Assembly: GCA_963743325.1 (NCBI GenBank)
Contig: CAVUOZ010000010.1
Location: 558,001-622,000 of the forward strand
DNA length: 64,000 nucleotides
Direction: 5' to 3'
Origin: DATFVA01 sp963743325
Lineage (GTDB): Bacteria; Bacteroidota; Ignavibacteria; Ignavibacteriales; Ignavibacteriaceae
Below, one piece after another: positions 54,281 to 63,386 of this stretch (positions are counted from its first letter, which is position 1; each line of letters begins with the position of its first letter). Both the position numbers and the translations under genes were made by a program. Under the pieces are notes generated by a model, which saw nothing but the letters and a program-made list of their open reading frames with translations, was not told the DNA's origin and made no database searches.

Positions 54281-54304
54281 GAGCGAAACATCGTTTCGCT
54301 CTAC
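54281..54304. repeat. Palindromic repeat, copy 2
   Basis: GAGCGAAAC-atc-GTTTCGCTC (54281-54301) plus the following TAC is identical, in reverse complement, to a 24-base part of the palindrome at 17542-17574. It lies between coaE and rny. Confidence 0.78.
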
Positions 54305-54316
54305 CACAAAATTAAA

Positions 54317-54342
54317 TAAAAAAACCCATCCAAACAGACGGG
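54317..54342 (-). terminator. Terminator after rny
   Basis: On the minus strand CCCGTC and GATGGG form a 6-bp stem (one G-U pair) with a short loop, followed by TTTTTTTATT. It starts 27 bases after the rny stop. Confidence 0.72.
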
Positions 54343-54369
54343 CTTACTATAAAAATACAATTAGACTTA

Positions 54370-54792
54370 TTACCTGGCGTATCCTATTTTTCTTACTTCA
54401 CGGATAACCGTGACCTTAATCTGCCCCGGGTATTCCATTTCACTTTCAATTTTCTGAGCAATATCGTGAGCCAGTTTATCAGCTACGACATCATCAACTT
54501 TATCCTGTTCAACAACAACTCTTATTTCCCTGCCGGCCTGTATAGCATATGTTTTGGCAACACCTTCAAAAGATTTCGCCAGAGCTTCAAGTGTTTCGAG
54601 TCTTTTCACATAACCTTCAAGCGGTTCCCTGCGTGCACCCGGTCTCGCACCGCTGATAGCATCTGCAGCCTGCACAAGTGCTGCAATAGGACTTTCCATT
54701 TCAATATCTTCGTGGTGTGAACCAACAGCATTTACAACGATTGGATTCTCTTTATATTTTTTAGTTAAGTCATAACCCAGAAGTGCGTGAGG
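54370..54792 (-). CDS. rny: Ribonuclease Y, C-terminal part (fragment 2 of 2)
   Basis: Reads HALLGYDLTKKYKENPIVVNAVGSHHEDIEMESPIAALVQAADAISGARPGARREP and on to the conserved end REVRKIGYAR. It contains the second half of the HD domain, with the HH-D metal residues. It is in a different frame from the N-terminal part. The out-of-frame ATG near 54830 has no functional meaning. Confidence 0.92.
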   Translation of the reverse strand, partial: PHALLGYDLTKKYKENPIVVNAVGSHHEDIEMESPIAALVQAADAISGARPGARREPLEGYVKRLETLEALAKSFEGVAKTYAIQAGREIRVVVEQDKVDDVVADKLAHDIAQKIESEMEYPGQIKVTVIREVRKIGYAR

Positions 54793-55933
54793 AACCTTCA
54801 ACTGATTTATCAATTGTTTTTCCAATGTCATGCAGTAGTCCTGCTCTTTTAGCAAGCTGAGTATCAAGACCAAGTTCGGCGGCCATGATTCCCGTTAAAT
54901 ATCCTACTTCAATACTATGCTGCAAAAGGTTCTGGCCATAGCTTGAACGGTATTTCATCTTACCAATATGCTTAATCAATTCGGAGTGCATATTATGAAG
55001 TCCAAGCTGAAGAATTGTATTTTCCCCTTCTTTAATCATTTCCTCTTCCAGCTCCTGCCTGACTTTTTCAACTACTTCTTCAATTCTTGCAGGGTGAATT
55101 CTTCCATCAGCAATTAATTTTTCAAGTGAAACTCTTGCCACTTCCCTTCTGAACTGATCAAAGGAAGAAAGGATAACAGCTTCGGGAGTATCATCAACAA
55201 TAACATCAACGCCGGTAGCTGCTTCAAAAGAACGTATGTTGCGTCCTTCTTTACCGATTATTCTCCCTTTCATATCATCATTCTGTATCTGGACAACAGA
55301 GAGAGTCGTCTCAATGGAGTGGTCGGCGGCAGTCCTCTGAATTGACTGAACAATAATCTTCTGGGCTTCTTTTTTTGCATCAGTCTTAGCCTTCTCAATC
55401 AGCTCTCTTGTGATATGAGAAGCATCAGCACGTGCCTGGTTGGTCATATTCTGAACGAGTATATTCTTTGCTTCTTCAGATGTCAACCCGGAGATCTTTT
55501 CCAGCTTTAAGTTTTGTTCCTTTTCAAGTTTTGTAACTTCAGCAAGACGAAGTTCTATGCTCTTTTTTAAGTCAAGTAGATCTTTTTCAGATTGCTTATT
55601 CTCTTTCTCTTTTTTAATTACTATATCAAACTTTTTTTCAATGTTTTCTTCCCTGGTAATTAATTGTTTCTCGAGATGTGATAATTTTTGTCTCTTTTGA
55701 TTTATTTCTCCATCAAATTCAACTTTCTTCTTATACCATTCATCTTTTACTTCTAATAGTTTTTCCCTTTTTAAATTAGTAGCTTCTTTTTGTGCATCCG
55801 CAATTATTTGTTTGGCTCTTTCTTCAGCCGATACCAGGCTTTTTTTGCCGATGCGGGAATTAAACCACCATCCGAAGTAAAAAAATATCACAACGAGGAC
55901 AATCGCCATAGGGATGAGTAATAATACGTCCAT
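54788..55933 (-). CDS. rny: Ribonuclease Y, N-terminal part (fragment 1 of 2)
   Basis: Membrane-anchored endoribonuclease that starts mRNA decay. This part has the N-terminal membrane helix (residues 3-22), a long coiled coil (about 35-180), the KH domain with IIGKEGRNIRSFEAATGVDVIVDDTPEAVILSSFDQFRREVA, and the first HD-domain residues in AGLLHDIGKTIDKSVEGS. The frame then leaves the family and ends at 54770. The family continues HALLGY, so one base is extra near 54790 (GGT-TCC-T-CAC-GCA). Confidence 0.93.
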
Positions 55934-55960
55934 TTTTCCTCCAATGCGGTATTTAATTAA

Positions 55961-56163
55961 CCCGCCCCTGTCAGTACAGCCTAAATCAGAAAAACTTTAA
56001 ATAGACAATGTGGGAACCTGCCAAAACGCTTTTTGCTTCCTCCAGTCCAATCCGAAGATTGGAATCCTGCCGAGGCGGGACGAGGCCTGTAATACGCGCT
56101 TTGAGTCAAACTCCCTATGTTATGAAAGTTAGTTTTTCATTTATTAAGGGACTGACAGGGCGG
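55961..56163 (-). ncRNA. ssrS: Probable 6S RNA
   Basis: The 203-base space between zapA and rny has no gene but folds on the minus strand into a long rod. The ends pair over 13 bp with one bulge (CCGCCCTGTCAGT at the 5' end, ACTGACAGGGGCGG at the 3' end). The centre has a hairpin TCCAATC-TTCG-GATTGGA next to GC-rich blocks. Length, closing stem and position next to zapA are those of 6S RNA, which binds the sigma-70 RNA polymerase. Assignment rests on these features, not on a covariance-model search. Confidence 0.72.
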
Positions 56164-56171
56164 AAACTTTA

Positions 56172-56468
56172 TTAGGATAGTTCAACCAGATTTGGATCGT
56201 TGAGAAGAAGCTTTAACTTTTTAACTTTATCTGCAGCCTGTATCAATAATTCTCTGTTTTTATTCTTTTCCAAAAACAGATCATAAGCGATATTTAAACA
56301 CGCGATGATCGCTATTGTTTGAGCTGGTTGGTCGGGAAGTTCCTCCTTTGTCTCCTCCATTACTTTATTTACATAAATAGCCAGTTCTTTGGCTATTTCT
56401 TCATTCTCGACCAATAAAGAATATTCTTTATCAAATATTTTAATTTTAAGCTTCTTTTTATCTGTCAT
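56172..56468 (-). CDS. zapA: Cell division protein ZapA
   Basis: The 98-residue protein shows the ZapA pattern: KIKIFDKEYSLLVENEEIAKELAIYVNKVMEE, then AQTIAIIACLNIAYDLFLEKNK and a C-terminal coiled coil. ZapA crosslinks FtsZ filaments at the division ring. The probable 6S RNA follows immediately, as in many bacteria. Preceded by the ZapB-like gene after 27 bases. Confidence 0.9.
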   Translation of the reverse strand: MTDKKKLKIKIFDKEYSLLVENEEIAKELAIYVNKVMEETKEELPDQPAQTIAIIACLNIAYDLFLEKNKNRELLIQAADKVKKLKLLLNDPNLVELS

Positions 56469-56495
56469 GGTTTTACCATCTAACCATCAATATGA

Positions 56496-56807
56496 TTAAG
56501 AACTCAAATGTAAATCTATTCTGCTAACCAGGTTCTGAATTTTAGTCTTTAACTCCTCTTTCTCATTATTTTCTAAGGAACCGAACAATGTATTTAACGA
56601 ATTATTCCCTTTTTCTTCAAGTTGTTTTTCAAGTGACTCAACTCTCTGAAGCAGCATTTTATTTTCTTCTCTTAATCCGGAAAATGATCTTTCAAGTCTG
56701 GTATTCTCTTCTTTAAGTATTCTCTTATTATTAATTAATTCAGCAACAAGAGTCAGAATTTCTGAAAGTTCATTTAAAAGTACTTCGTGCTTTGTCAAGT
56801 CAGGCAA
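56496..56807 (-). CDS. Small coiled-coil protein, ZapB-like
   Basis: The 103 residues are almost entirely one heptad-repeat coiled coil (about residues 8-65), with a short C-terminal helix. It begins one base before the pheT stop and precedes zapA, the place where Bacteroidota carry a ZapB-like or hypothetical coiled-coil gene. A ZapA partner role is inferred from context and shape, since coiled coils give little sequence signature. Confidence 0.65.
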   Translation of the reverse strand: MPDLTKHEVLLNELSEILTLVAELINNKRILKEENTRLERSFSGLREENKMLLQRVESLEKQLEEKGNNSLNTLFGSLENNEKEELKTKIQNLVSRIDLHLSS

Positions 56808-59213
56808 TTAGTTTCCTCTTAATTTAGCATTAAACTTTTCAGTGACAGCCGATATTAAATGAAGAAATTCTTCCTCAACTTCTTCATCTGTCAGGGTTTT
56901 GTCTTTATCAAAAAACTCTAAAGTAAACGCCATACTTTTTTTATTCTCACCAAGAGTACTGCTTTCGAACAAATCAAACAGGCTTACAGATTTTAATAAG
57001 CCGGTACTATGTTCAAGTATAAAATCAGAGACCTGCTTATAAGTTACTGATTTATCGAATATAAAAGCAAAATCTCTTAAAACTTTCGGGTACCTTAACA
57101 GTTCCTGGTACTTCCGATTGGAAACCTTCAGTTTACTTAGTTTTTCAAGATTTATTTCAAAACAGTAAACTTTCTGTTCAATATCAAACTCTTTAAGCAG
57201 TTTATTATCAACAGAACCGCCACATCCAATTTCAGTATTTTTACTATCAAGTGTAAAGAATACATTATAATACCGATTCCGTTCGTGATTATATGAATAC
57301 TGCAAAACATTGTCAAGCGAAAATTTTGAGATAAATGACTTAATAAATCCCTTTAAGTCAAACAGGTCATTGCTTTCCTCCTGTGTATACCAGGACTTTT
57401 TCCTGGATTTACCCGTAATAATGAAAATCAGACTCTCATTTTCGTTAAAATCTTTAAAGTCTGTTATCTCTTTATCTTTTTTTAATTGAAAAATGTTCCC
57501 AACTTCAAATAACCGGAGATCCTTTTCACCAACATTGATATTCGCAGATACTGTCTGCAATGCTCCCGTTAGGAGAGAGGTTCTGAGGTAAGCCATATCC
57601 CCGCTCTGGGGATTAAGTATTTTTATCGGCTTGCCTGTCAGAGAAGCTGTTTTTTTACTCTGAAGCGGATTATTTATCATCTCATAAAATCCAAGTTCAA
57701 CAGCAGTTTCTTTGATTTTATCGATGAAGTAAGATTCATCCTTTTTTTCTCCCAGGGTAATCGAAATTTTATCTACCGCAGGCACATTATCGTAACCATG
57801 AATTCTGGCAATTTCTTCGATCAAATCAATTTCCCGCTCAATATCAGGGCGAAAAGAAGGAACGGAGATTTGTAATTCATGATCGGTTTTATGAATTATA
57901 CGTATACCGAGATTCGTCAGGATTTCAGAAATTACATTTTTCTCTATTTTATAACCCAGTATCTTCTCAACTCTCTCAAATCTTAATCTTATTTCCTTTG
58001 ATTCAATTTTTGCAGGGTATTCATCAATGATACCTTTCAGTACATTTCCTCCTGCAAGCTGGACAATCAGCTGAGCAGCTCGTTCCGCAGCATAAACCGT
58101 TCCATCCGGATCAATCCCTCTTTCGAATCTATAAGATGCATCGGTACTCAGACCTAATGCTTTCGATGTATTGCGAATACTCGACGGATTAAAGTAGGCA
58201 CTCTCAATTAAAATGTTCTTAGTCCCGGAAGTGACTTCTGAATTTTCACCTCCCATTACACCGGCAATTGCTACATGTTTCTCTCCATCACAGATCATTA
58301 AAGTTCCGGCCGGTAGTTTTCTTAGTTTTGAATCAAGTGTGGTGAAGGATGTTTCCTTGTCTGTACTCCTGACAATGATCTTATGCTCGGCAAGATTTTC
58401 TAAATCAAATGCATGTAGCGGCTGTCCCGTTTCGTACATTATATAGTTAGTAACATCAACGATATTGTTGATCGGCCGTAAACCAATATTTTTTAACCGT
58501 CTTTTCAGCCAATCGGGTGATTCTTTTATTGATACTCCTCTAATAACTCTTGAGGAATACCTCGGACAATTTTTTGTATCAACAATTTCAACTTTAGCAT
58601 ATTTTGAAGCCTTCTCTCCGGCTTCTTCAATGTTTACGCGGGGAATCTGAAACTTACTTTTAAAAATTGCAGACAAATCTCTGGCCACACCTATATGTGA
58701 AAGCGCATCAGGCCTGTTGGGTGTGACAGCTATTTCGAGGATAGTATCATTTAAGTTTAATGCTTCTGAAACCTTAGTTCCTTCCCTTACCCCGTTTTCA
58801 AGCACCATAATACCTTCTTGGTTATCACTTATCTGAAGTTCTGCTTCAGAACATATCATACCGTTCGATTCAATTCCCCGGATTTTTGCCTTTGTTATTC
58901 TAAAATTTCCCCTGGGAACAACAGCACCGATCTGTGCAAACACAACCTTCTGGCCTGTATCCACATTTGGGGCTCCGCAAATAACCTGGTAATCCTTTTC
59001 GCCTGTACTGACAATACACAATGAAAGTTTATCGGCATTAGGATGCTTATTCTTCTCTTTTACAAGTCCAACTACAAAATTTTTATATATTTCATTCTGG
59101 TCGGTTACTTCTTCAACCTCCAGTCCGCTCATAGTGAGCATATGAATTATCTCAGCAGTTGAGATTTGTGAAAGGTCAGCTAATTCTTTTAACCAATTTA
59201 AAGAGAGTTTCAA
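56808..59213 (-). CDS. pheT: Phenylalanyl-tRNA synthetase beta subunit
   Basis: The 801-residue beta subunit has an EMAP-like tRNA-binding domain (about 40-150), B3/B4 editing region (about 215-380, CPRYSSRVIRGV), B5 domain (about 400-475), a catalytic-like core and a C-terminal FDX-ACB domain (about 705-800). All domains and the full family length are present. It follows pheS by 15 bases. Confidence 0.97.
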   Translation of the reverse strand: MKLSLNWLKELADLSQISTAEIIHMLTMSGLEVEEVTDQNEIYKNFVVGLVKEKNKHPNADKLSLCIVSTGEKDYQVICGAPNVDTGQKVVFAQIGAVVPRGNFRITKAKIRGIESNGMICSEAELQISDNQEGIMVLENGVREGTKVSEALNLNDTILEIAVTPNRPDALSHIGVARDLSAIFKSKFQIPRVNIEEAGEKASKYAKVEIVDTKNCPRYSSRVIRGVSIKESPDWLKRRLKNIGLRPINNIVDVTNYIMYETGQPLHAFDLENLAEHKIIVRSTDKETSFTTLDSKLRKLPAGTLMICDGEKHVAIAGVMGGENSEVTSGTKNILIESAYFNPSSIRNTSKALGLSTDASYRFERGIDPDGTVYAAERAAQLIVQLAGGNVLKGIIDEYPAKIESKEIRLRFERVEKILGYKIEKNVISEILTNLGIRIIHKTDHELQISVPSFRPDIEREIDLIEEIARIHGYDNVPAVDKISITLGEKKDESYFIDKIKETAVELGFYEMINNPLQSKKTASLTGKPIKILNPQSGDMAYLRTSLLTGALQTVSANINVGEKDLRLFEVGNIFQLKKDKEITDFKDFNENESLIFIITGKSRKKSWYTQEESNDLFDLKGFIKSFISKFSLDNVLQYSYNHERNRYYNVFFTLDSKNTEIGCGGSVDNKLLKEFDIEQKVYCFEINLEKLSKLKVSNRKYQELLRYPKVLRDFAFIFDKSVTYKQVSDFILEHSTGLLKSVSLFDLFESSTLGENKKSMAFTLEFFDKDKTLTDEEVEEEFLHLISAVTEKFNAKLRGN

Positions 59214-59228
59214 CTTAATTTCTCCGGA

Positions 59229-60242
59229 TCAAAACTGTTTCAGAAACCTGATATCATTCTCAAAAAATATTCTTATATCATCAATTCCGTATTTCAGCAT
59301 AGCTGTCCGTTCAATTCCCATCCCGAACGCATAACCCGAATATTTTTCAGGATCATAACCGACTTTCTTAAATACATTTGGGTCAACCATTCCACACCCA
59401 AGTACCTCAAGCCAGCCGGAATTTTTACATACACGGCATCCTTCGCCATGGCACAGAAAGCAGGTTATATCCATTTCTGCGCTCGGCTCTGTAAACGGGA
59501 AAAAACTTGGACGAAAACGATATTTTATATCCTCACCATAAAACTGTCTGGCGAATGAAACAAGTGTACCCTTTAATTCTGCAAATGTTACATCGGTATC
59601 GACGTATATTCCATCGACCTGGTGGAACATACAATAGCTCCTTGCGCTTACTGCTTCGTTCCTGTAAACTCTTCCCGGCATAATAGCTCTGACAGGAGGC
59701 TTGTGATTTTCCATTATCCTTATCTGTACCGGTGTTGTATGTGTGCGAAGAAGATAACTTCTGCTCACGAAATAGGTATCCTGCATATCTCTTGCAGGAT
59801 GATCGGGTGGAAAATTCAACGCTTCAAAATTATAATAATCAGATTCTATTTCGGGTCCTAATGCGACAGCAAATCCTAGTCCCTTGAAAATATTTTTTAT
59901 TTCATCAACTGTCTGGGTAAGAATATGTTTGCTGCCAATGTGGTTATGTTTACCCGGTAATGTTAAATCAGTTGCACCTTCCAGGGAAGTTTTTGATGAT
60001 TCGAGATCTTCTTTTAATGAATTAAATTTTTCGTTGATGTCATTTCGAAGGAGGTTAAGTTCCTTTCCAAGGATCGGTTTGTCTTCTTTAGAAACTTCTT
60101 TCAATTCATCAAATAGCCTGGAGAGTATGCCGTTCCGGCTTAAATATTTGAGCCTGACTTCCTCAAGTTTATCAGAAGAATCAACAAGGCTGATGTCTTT
60201 ATTAAATTCTTCCCTTAAGGAACTAATTTTTTTATTCAACAT
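59229..60242 (-). CDS. pheS: Phenylalanyl-tRNA synthetase alpha subunit
   Basis: Catalytic subunit of 337 residues. An N-terminal coiled coil (1-95) is followed by the class II core with GFAVALGPEIESDYYNFEALNFPPDHPARDMQDTYFV, RTHTTPVQIR, the FRPSFFPFTEPSAEMDI motif and GFGMGIERTAMLKYGI-like motif 3. It lies 65 bases after rplT. Confidence 0.97.
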   Translation of the reverse strand: MLNKKISSLREEFNKDISLVDSSDKLEEVRLKYLSRNGILSRLFDELKEVSKEDKPILGKELNLLRNDINEKFNSLKEDLESSKTSLEGATDLTLPGKHNHIGSKHILTQTVDEIKNIFKGLGFAVALGPEIESDYYNFEALNFPPDHPARDMQDTYFVSRSYLLRTHTTPVQIRIMENHKPPVRAIMPGRVYRNEAVSARSYCMFHQVDGIYVDTDVTFAELKGTLVSFARQFYGEDIKYRFRPSFFPFTEPSAEMDITCFLCHGEGCRVCKNSGWLEVLGCGMVDPNVFKKVGYDPEKYSGYAFGMGIERTAMLKYGIDDIRIFFENDIRFLKQF

Positions 60243-60307
60243 TTTGTACCGAATATTTAAAGTAATACCCTTCCATATACAAATATAACGATATGGAAGG
60301 GTAAATA

Positions 60308-60655
60308 TTAATTAGCAGAAAACTTAACTACTTCTGCAAATGCAGAAGGGTTCTCTACAGCCAGGTTTGCAAGAACTTTCCTGTTTATCTCAACACCTTT
60401 TGTATCGAGTGCATGGATAAGCCTGGAATAGGTTGTTCCGTTTTCTCTGGCAGCAGCATTAATCCTGGCGATCCAGAGACTCCTGAAGGTTCTCTTTTTA
60501 AGCCTTCTGTCCCTATAGGCATGTACGAGGCCTTTTTCAACATGGTTCTTTGCAATCGTGTAAACTTTACTTCTTGCACCCCAATATCCTTTAGCCTGTT
60601 TGAGTACTCTCTTTCTTCTCTGATGAGAAGCTACTTTGTTTTTTGATCTTGGCAT
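60308..60655 (-). CDS. rplT: 50S ribosomal protein L20
   Basis: 115 residues beginning MPRSKNKVASHQRRKRVLKQAKGYWGARSKVY, the standard L20 start. It binds 23S rRNA early in assembly and in some bacteria represses its own operon. It sits in the infC-rpmI-rplT order, 16 bases after rpmI. Confidence 0.97.
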   Translation of the reverse strand: MPRSKNKVASHQRRKRVLKQAKGYWGARSKVYTIAKNHVEKGLVHAYRDRRLKKRTFRSLWIARINAAARENGTTYSRLIHALDTKGVEINRKVLANLAVENPSAFAEVVKFSAN

Positions 60656-60671
60656 TTTTAATCACTCCTCG

Positions 60672-60863
60672 TTATTGAAGCATTGTTTTAACACGTTTCG
60701 CATCTGCAACAGAAACCATGGATGAATGTCGGAGATTTCGTTTGCGTTTCGTCGATTTGGAAGTAAGGATATGGCTTTTAAAAGCGTTCTTCCTTTTGAA
60801 TCTTCCGGAAGCGGTCTTCTTAAAAGTTTTAGAAGCTCCGCGGTTGCTTTTCATTTTTGGCAT
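60672..60863 (-). CDS. rpmI: 50S ribosomal protein L35
   Basis: 63 residues with the L35 pattern MPKMKSNRGASKTFKKTASGRFKRKNAFKSHILTSKSTKRKRNLR. It lies eight bases after infC and 16 bases before rplT. Confidence 0.96.
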   Translation of the reverse strand: MPKMKSNRGASKTFKKTASGRFKRKNAFKSHILTSKSTKRKRNLRHSSMVSVADAKRVKTMLQ

Positions 60864-60871
60864 AGCTTTTC

Positions 60872-61411
60872 CTATTTGTTTTTTTTGGTTTTTGGTTTTG
60901 CTGTGGGAACAAGGATCACGCTCATGTTCCTTCCTTCCATTTTAAGCGGAGATTCAACCTTGGCAAGGTCTTCAGTATGCTCAATGAACCGTTTTAACAG
61001 TTCTTCGCCTTGTTCGGTGTATGCCATCTCCCTTCCTTTGAACATTACCACAGCTTTTACTTTATTTCCTTCTTCAAGGAAGTTTATAGCGTGTTTTACT
61101 TTAAAATCAAAATCATGTATGTCGGTATTCGGATGCAGCCTGATCTCTTTAAGCAGCGAGACCTGCTGATTTTTTCTTTGTATCTTTTCCCGTTTCTGCT
61201 GTTCATATTTAAATTTTCCAAAATCAATTACTTTACAAACGGGTGGTTTTGCCTGAGGAGCTATCTCAACAAGATCCAATCCTCTTTCCTGTGCGATTTT
61301 GATTGCATCGCGTACTGTATATATACCAACCTGGGAACCATCAACGTCTATAACCCTTACTTTGGAGGCTTTAATTTCTTCGTTTATTCTTACACTTTCT
61401 TTTTGAGCGAT
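60872..61411 (-). CDS. infC: Translation initiation factor IF-3, with non-AUG start
   Basis: IF-3 selects AUG starts and blocks premature subunit joining. The N domain starts AQKESVRINEEIKASKVRVIDVDGSQVGIYTVRDAIKIAQERGLDLVEI and the C domain covers QRKNQQVSLLKEIRLHPNTDIHDFDFKVKHAINFL. The first ATG/GTG/TTG in frame would remove about 45 residues of a conserved domain. The start is therefore ATC at 61409-61411, with AGAGG six bases upstream (an ATA one codon earlier is too close). IF-3 genes commonly start AUU, AUC or AUA, which lets IF-3 repress its own translation. Product 179 residues. Confidence 0.93.
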   Translation of the reverse strand: MAQKESVRINEEIKASKVRVIDVDGSQVGIYTVRDAIKIAQERGLDLVEIAPQAKPPVCKVIDFGKFKYEQQKREKIQRKNQQVSLLKEIRLHPNTDIHDFDFKVKHAINFLEEGNKVKAVVMFKGREMAYTEQGEELLKRFIEHTEDLAKVESPLKMEGRNMSVILVPTAKPKTKKNK

Positions 61412-61429
61412 TATTAACCTCTTTTCTTG

Positions 61430-63370
61430 TTATTGATTCTTTTTTAAAATCTCATCTTTAATATTATAAATAAAATCCGATAAAGAAAACGTTCCAATGT
61501 CACCTTTTTTATGTTTTCTAACAGAAACGCTGCCTGATTCCTGTTCCTTCTCACCGATCACGAGCATATAAGGGACTTTCTTTGTCTCCCAGTCTCTGAT
61601 CTTATACCCCAGCTTTTCATTTCTTTCATCAAACTCTACACGGATTCCTGCTTCCTTTATTTTTGAGACAATAATCTTAGCAAATTCAAAGAAATTCTGT
61701 GATACAGGCATAACTGCAACCTGAACCGGTGCCAGCCATAAAGGAAACTCACCTGCATAATGTTCAATAAGAACGCCAATAAATCTTTCCATTGATCCAA
61801 ATGGAGCACGGTGTATAACAACCGGTCTGTGTTTTTGACCGTCACTTCCGGTATACTCCAGGTCAAACCTTTCCGGCATAACATAATCAACCTGAACGGT
61901 TCCTAACTGCCACTGCCTGCCGAGGGCATCTTTAACCATAAAATCTATTTTTGGACCATAAAAGGCGGCTTCACCTTCTTTAATAACATAATTTAATCCC
62001 ATTTGATCCGCAGCTTCCTGAATTTCTTTCTGGGCTCTCTCCCACATCCTTATATCCCCGCCGTATTTCTCTACATTCTCATCTCTGAAAGAAAGCTGGG
62101 TTGTGAAATCCTTAAAGCCCATCTGCTCGAAGACCACCTGGATAAGTTCAATTACATTGCATACTTCGTCCTTCAGTTGATCTTCACGGACAAATATATG
62201 TGAATCATCAACTGCAAATGAACGCACGCGTGTTAAGCCGTTAAGCTCTCCTGATTGTTCATACCTGTAGACTGTTCCGAATTCAGCATACCTTATAGGA
62301 AGATCCCGGTAACTTCTTGGTTTGCTCAGATATATCTGAAAATGATGTGGACAATTCATCGGCTTAAGAAGATATTCTTCTTTGCCGTCTTCAAGTTGTA
62401 TCGGAGGAAACTGACTGTCTTTATAATAAGGATAATGTCCGCTTGTTTTATAAAGATTAATGTTCCCGATATGTGGAGTAATTACAGGTTCGTACCCGCG
62501 TTTTCTCTGCTCGTCGCGCAGATAATTTTCGAGAGTTTCTCTTAATATAGTTCCTTTCGGGAGCCATATCGGAAGTCCGCTGCCGACACTATTAGTTATA
62601 AGGAAAAGCTCCAGCTCTTTACCAAGCTTACGATGATCTCTTTTCTTTGCTTCTTCAAGTCTTTCAAGATACTCATCAAGCATTTTTTTCTTCGGGAATG
62701 AAATACCGTAAATTCTCTGAAGCTGTTTGTTATGTTCATCCCCGCGCCAGTAAGATCCTGATACACTAAGCAGTTTAACATATTTTATTTTCCCGGCTGA
62801 AGGAAGGTGCGGACCTGTACATAAATCAGTAAAGTTTCCTTCATTATATATGCTTATGGTTTCATCAGTCTCATTAATCTCACTCAAAATCTCAACTTTG
62901 TACTGGTCGCCTTTACCCTTGAAATACGCAATAGCATTATCTTTTGATAATTCAACCCGTTCAAAGAAATTATCTTCTTTTGCTATTTTATTCATTCTCT
63001 CTTCGATTATACGAAGGTCCTCTTCTCCTAATTTCTTATTTATATCGAAATCATAATAGAAACCATTTTCAATAGCCGGACCTACACCGAATTTTGCTTC
63101 CGGATAAAGCGAAAGGATTGCGTGAGCCATTAAATGAGAGGTAGAATGCCAGTATACTTCCTTTCCCTTTTCATCATCAAAGGTAAGAAAATTAACTGCA
63201 GCATTGTAATCAATCTGAGCTCTTAAATCCTTTACTAGTCCATTTACCTCAACCGCAAGAGCATCCTGTCCTAATCTGGGAGAGATTGATTCAGCAACCT
63301 GGAATCCCGAAACACCTTTATCGTATTCCTGCGTTCTGCCGTCGGGAAATGTAATTTTTATTTTTTCCAT
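61430..63370 (-). CDS. thrS: Threonyl-tRNA synthetase
   Basis: The 646-residue enzyme has a TGS domain (1-62, KITFPDGRTQEYDKGVSGFQVAESI), the editing domain with HSTSHLMAHAI and CTGPHLPSAGKI, the class II core (MNCPHHFQIY, RYAEFGTVYRYEQSGELNGLTRVRSF, FIGVLIEHYAGEFPLWLAP) and a C-terminal anticodon domain. The ATG at 63368-63370 fits the TGS start; the longer frame upstream runs through the terminator hairpin. infC follows 18 bases later. Confidence 0.97.
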   Translation of the reverse strand: MEKIKITFPDGRTQEYDKGVSGFQVAESISPRLGQDALAVEVNGLVKDLRAQIDYNAAVNFLTFDDEKGKEVYWHSTSHLMAHAILSLYPEAKFGVGPAIENGFYYDFDINKKLGEEDLRIIEERMNKIAKEDNFFERVELSKDNAIAYFKGKGDQYKVEILSEINETDETISIYNEGNFTDLCTGPHLPSAGKIKYVKLLSVSGSYWRGDEHNKQLQRIYGISFPKKKMLDEYLERLEEAKKRDHRKLGKELELFLITNSVGSGLPIWLPKGTILRETLENYLRDEQRKRGYEPVITPHIGNINLYKTSGHYPYYKDSQFPPIQLEDGKEEYLLKPMNCPHHFQIYLSKPRSYRDLPIRYAEFGTVYRYEQSGELNGLTRVRSFAVDDSHIFVREDQLKDEVCNVIELIQVVFEQMGFKDFTTQLSFRDENVEKYGGDIRMWERAQKEIQEAADQMGLNYVIKEGEAAFYGPKIDFMVKDALGRQWQLGTVQVDYVMPERFDLEYTGSDGQKHRPVVIHRAPFGSMERFIGVLIEHYAGEFPLWLAPVQVAVMPVSQNFFEFAKIIVSKIKEAGIRVEFDERNEKLGYKIRDWETKKVPYMLVIGEKEQESGSVSVRKHKKGDIGTFSLSDFIYNIKDEILKKNQ

Positions 63371-63386
63371 TTTTAGTTTTTTTAAT

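Noticed and set aside
54281..54301. Palindrome as the rny terminator
   Set aside because: A better terminator with a T tract lies nearer to the rny stop at 54317-54342, and the palindrome matches a distant repeat.
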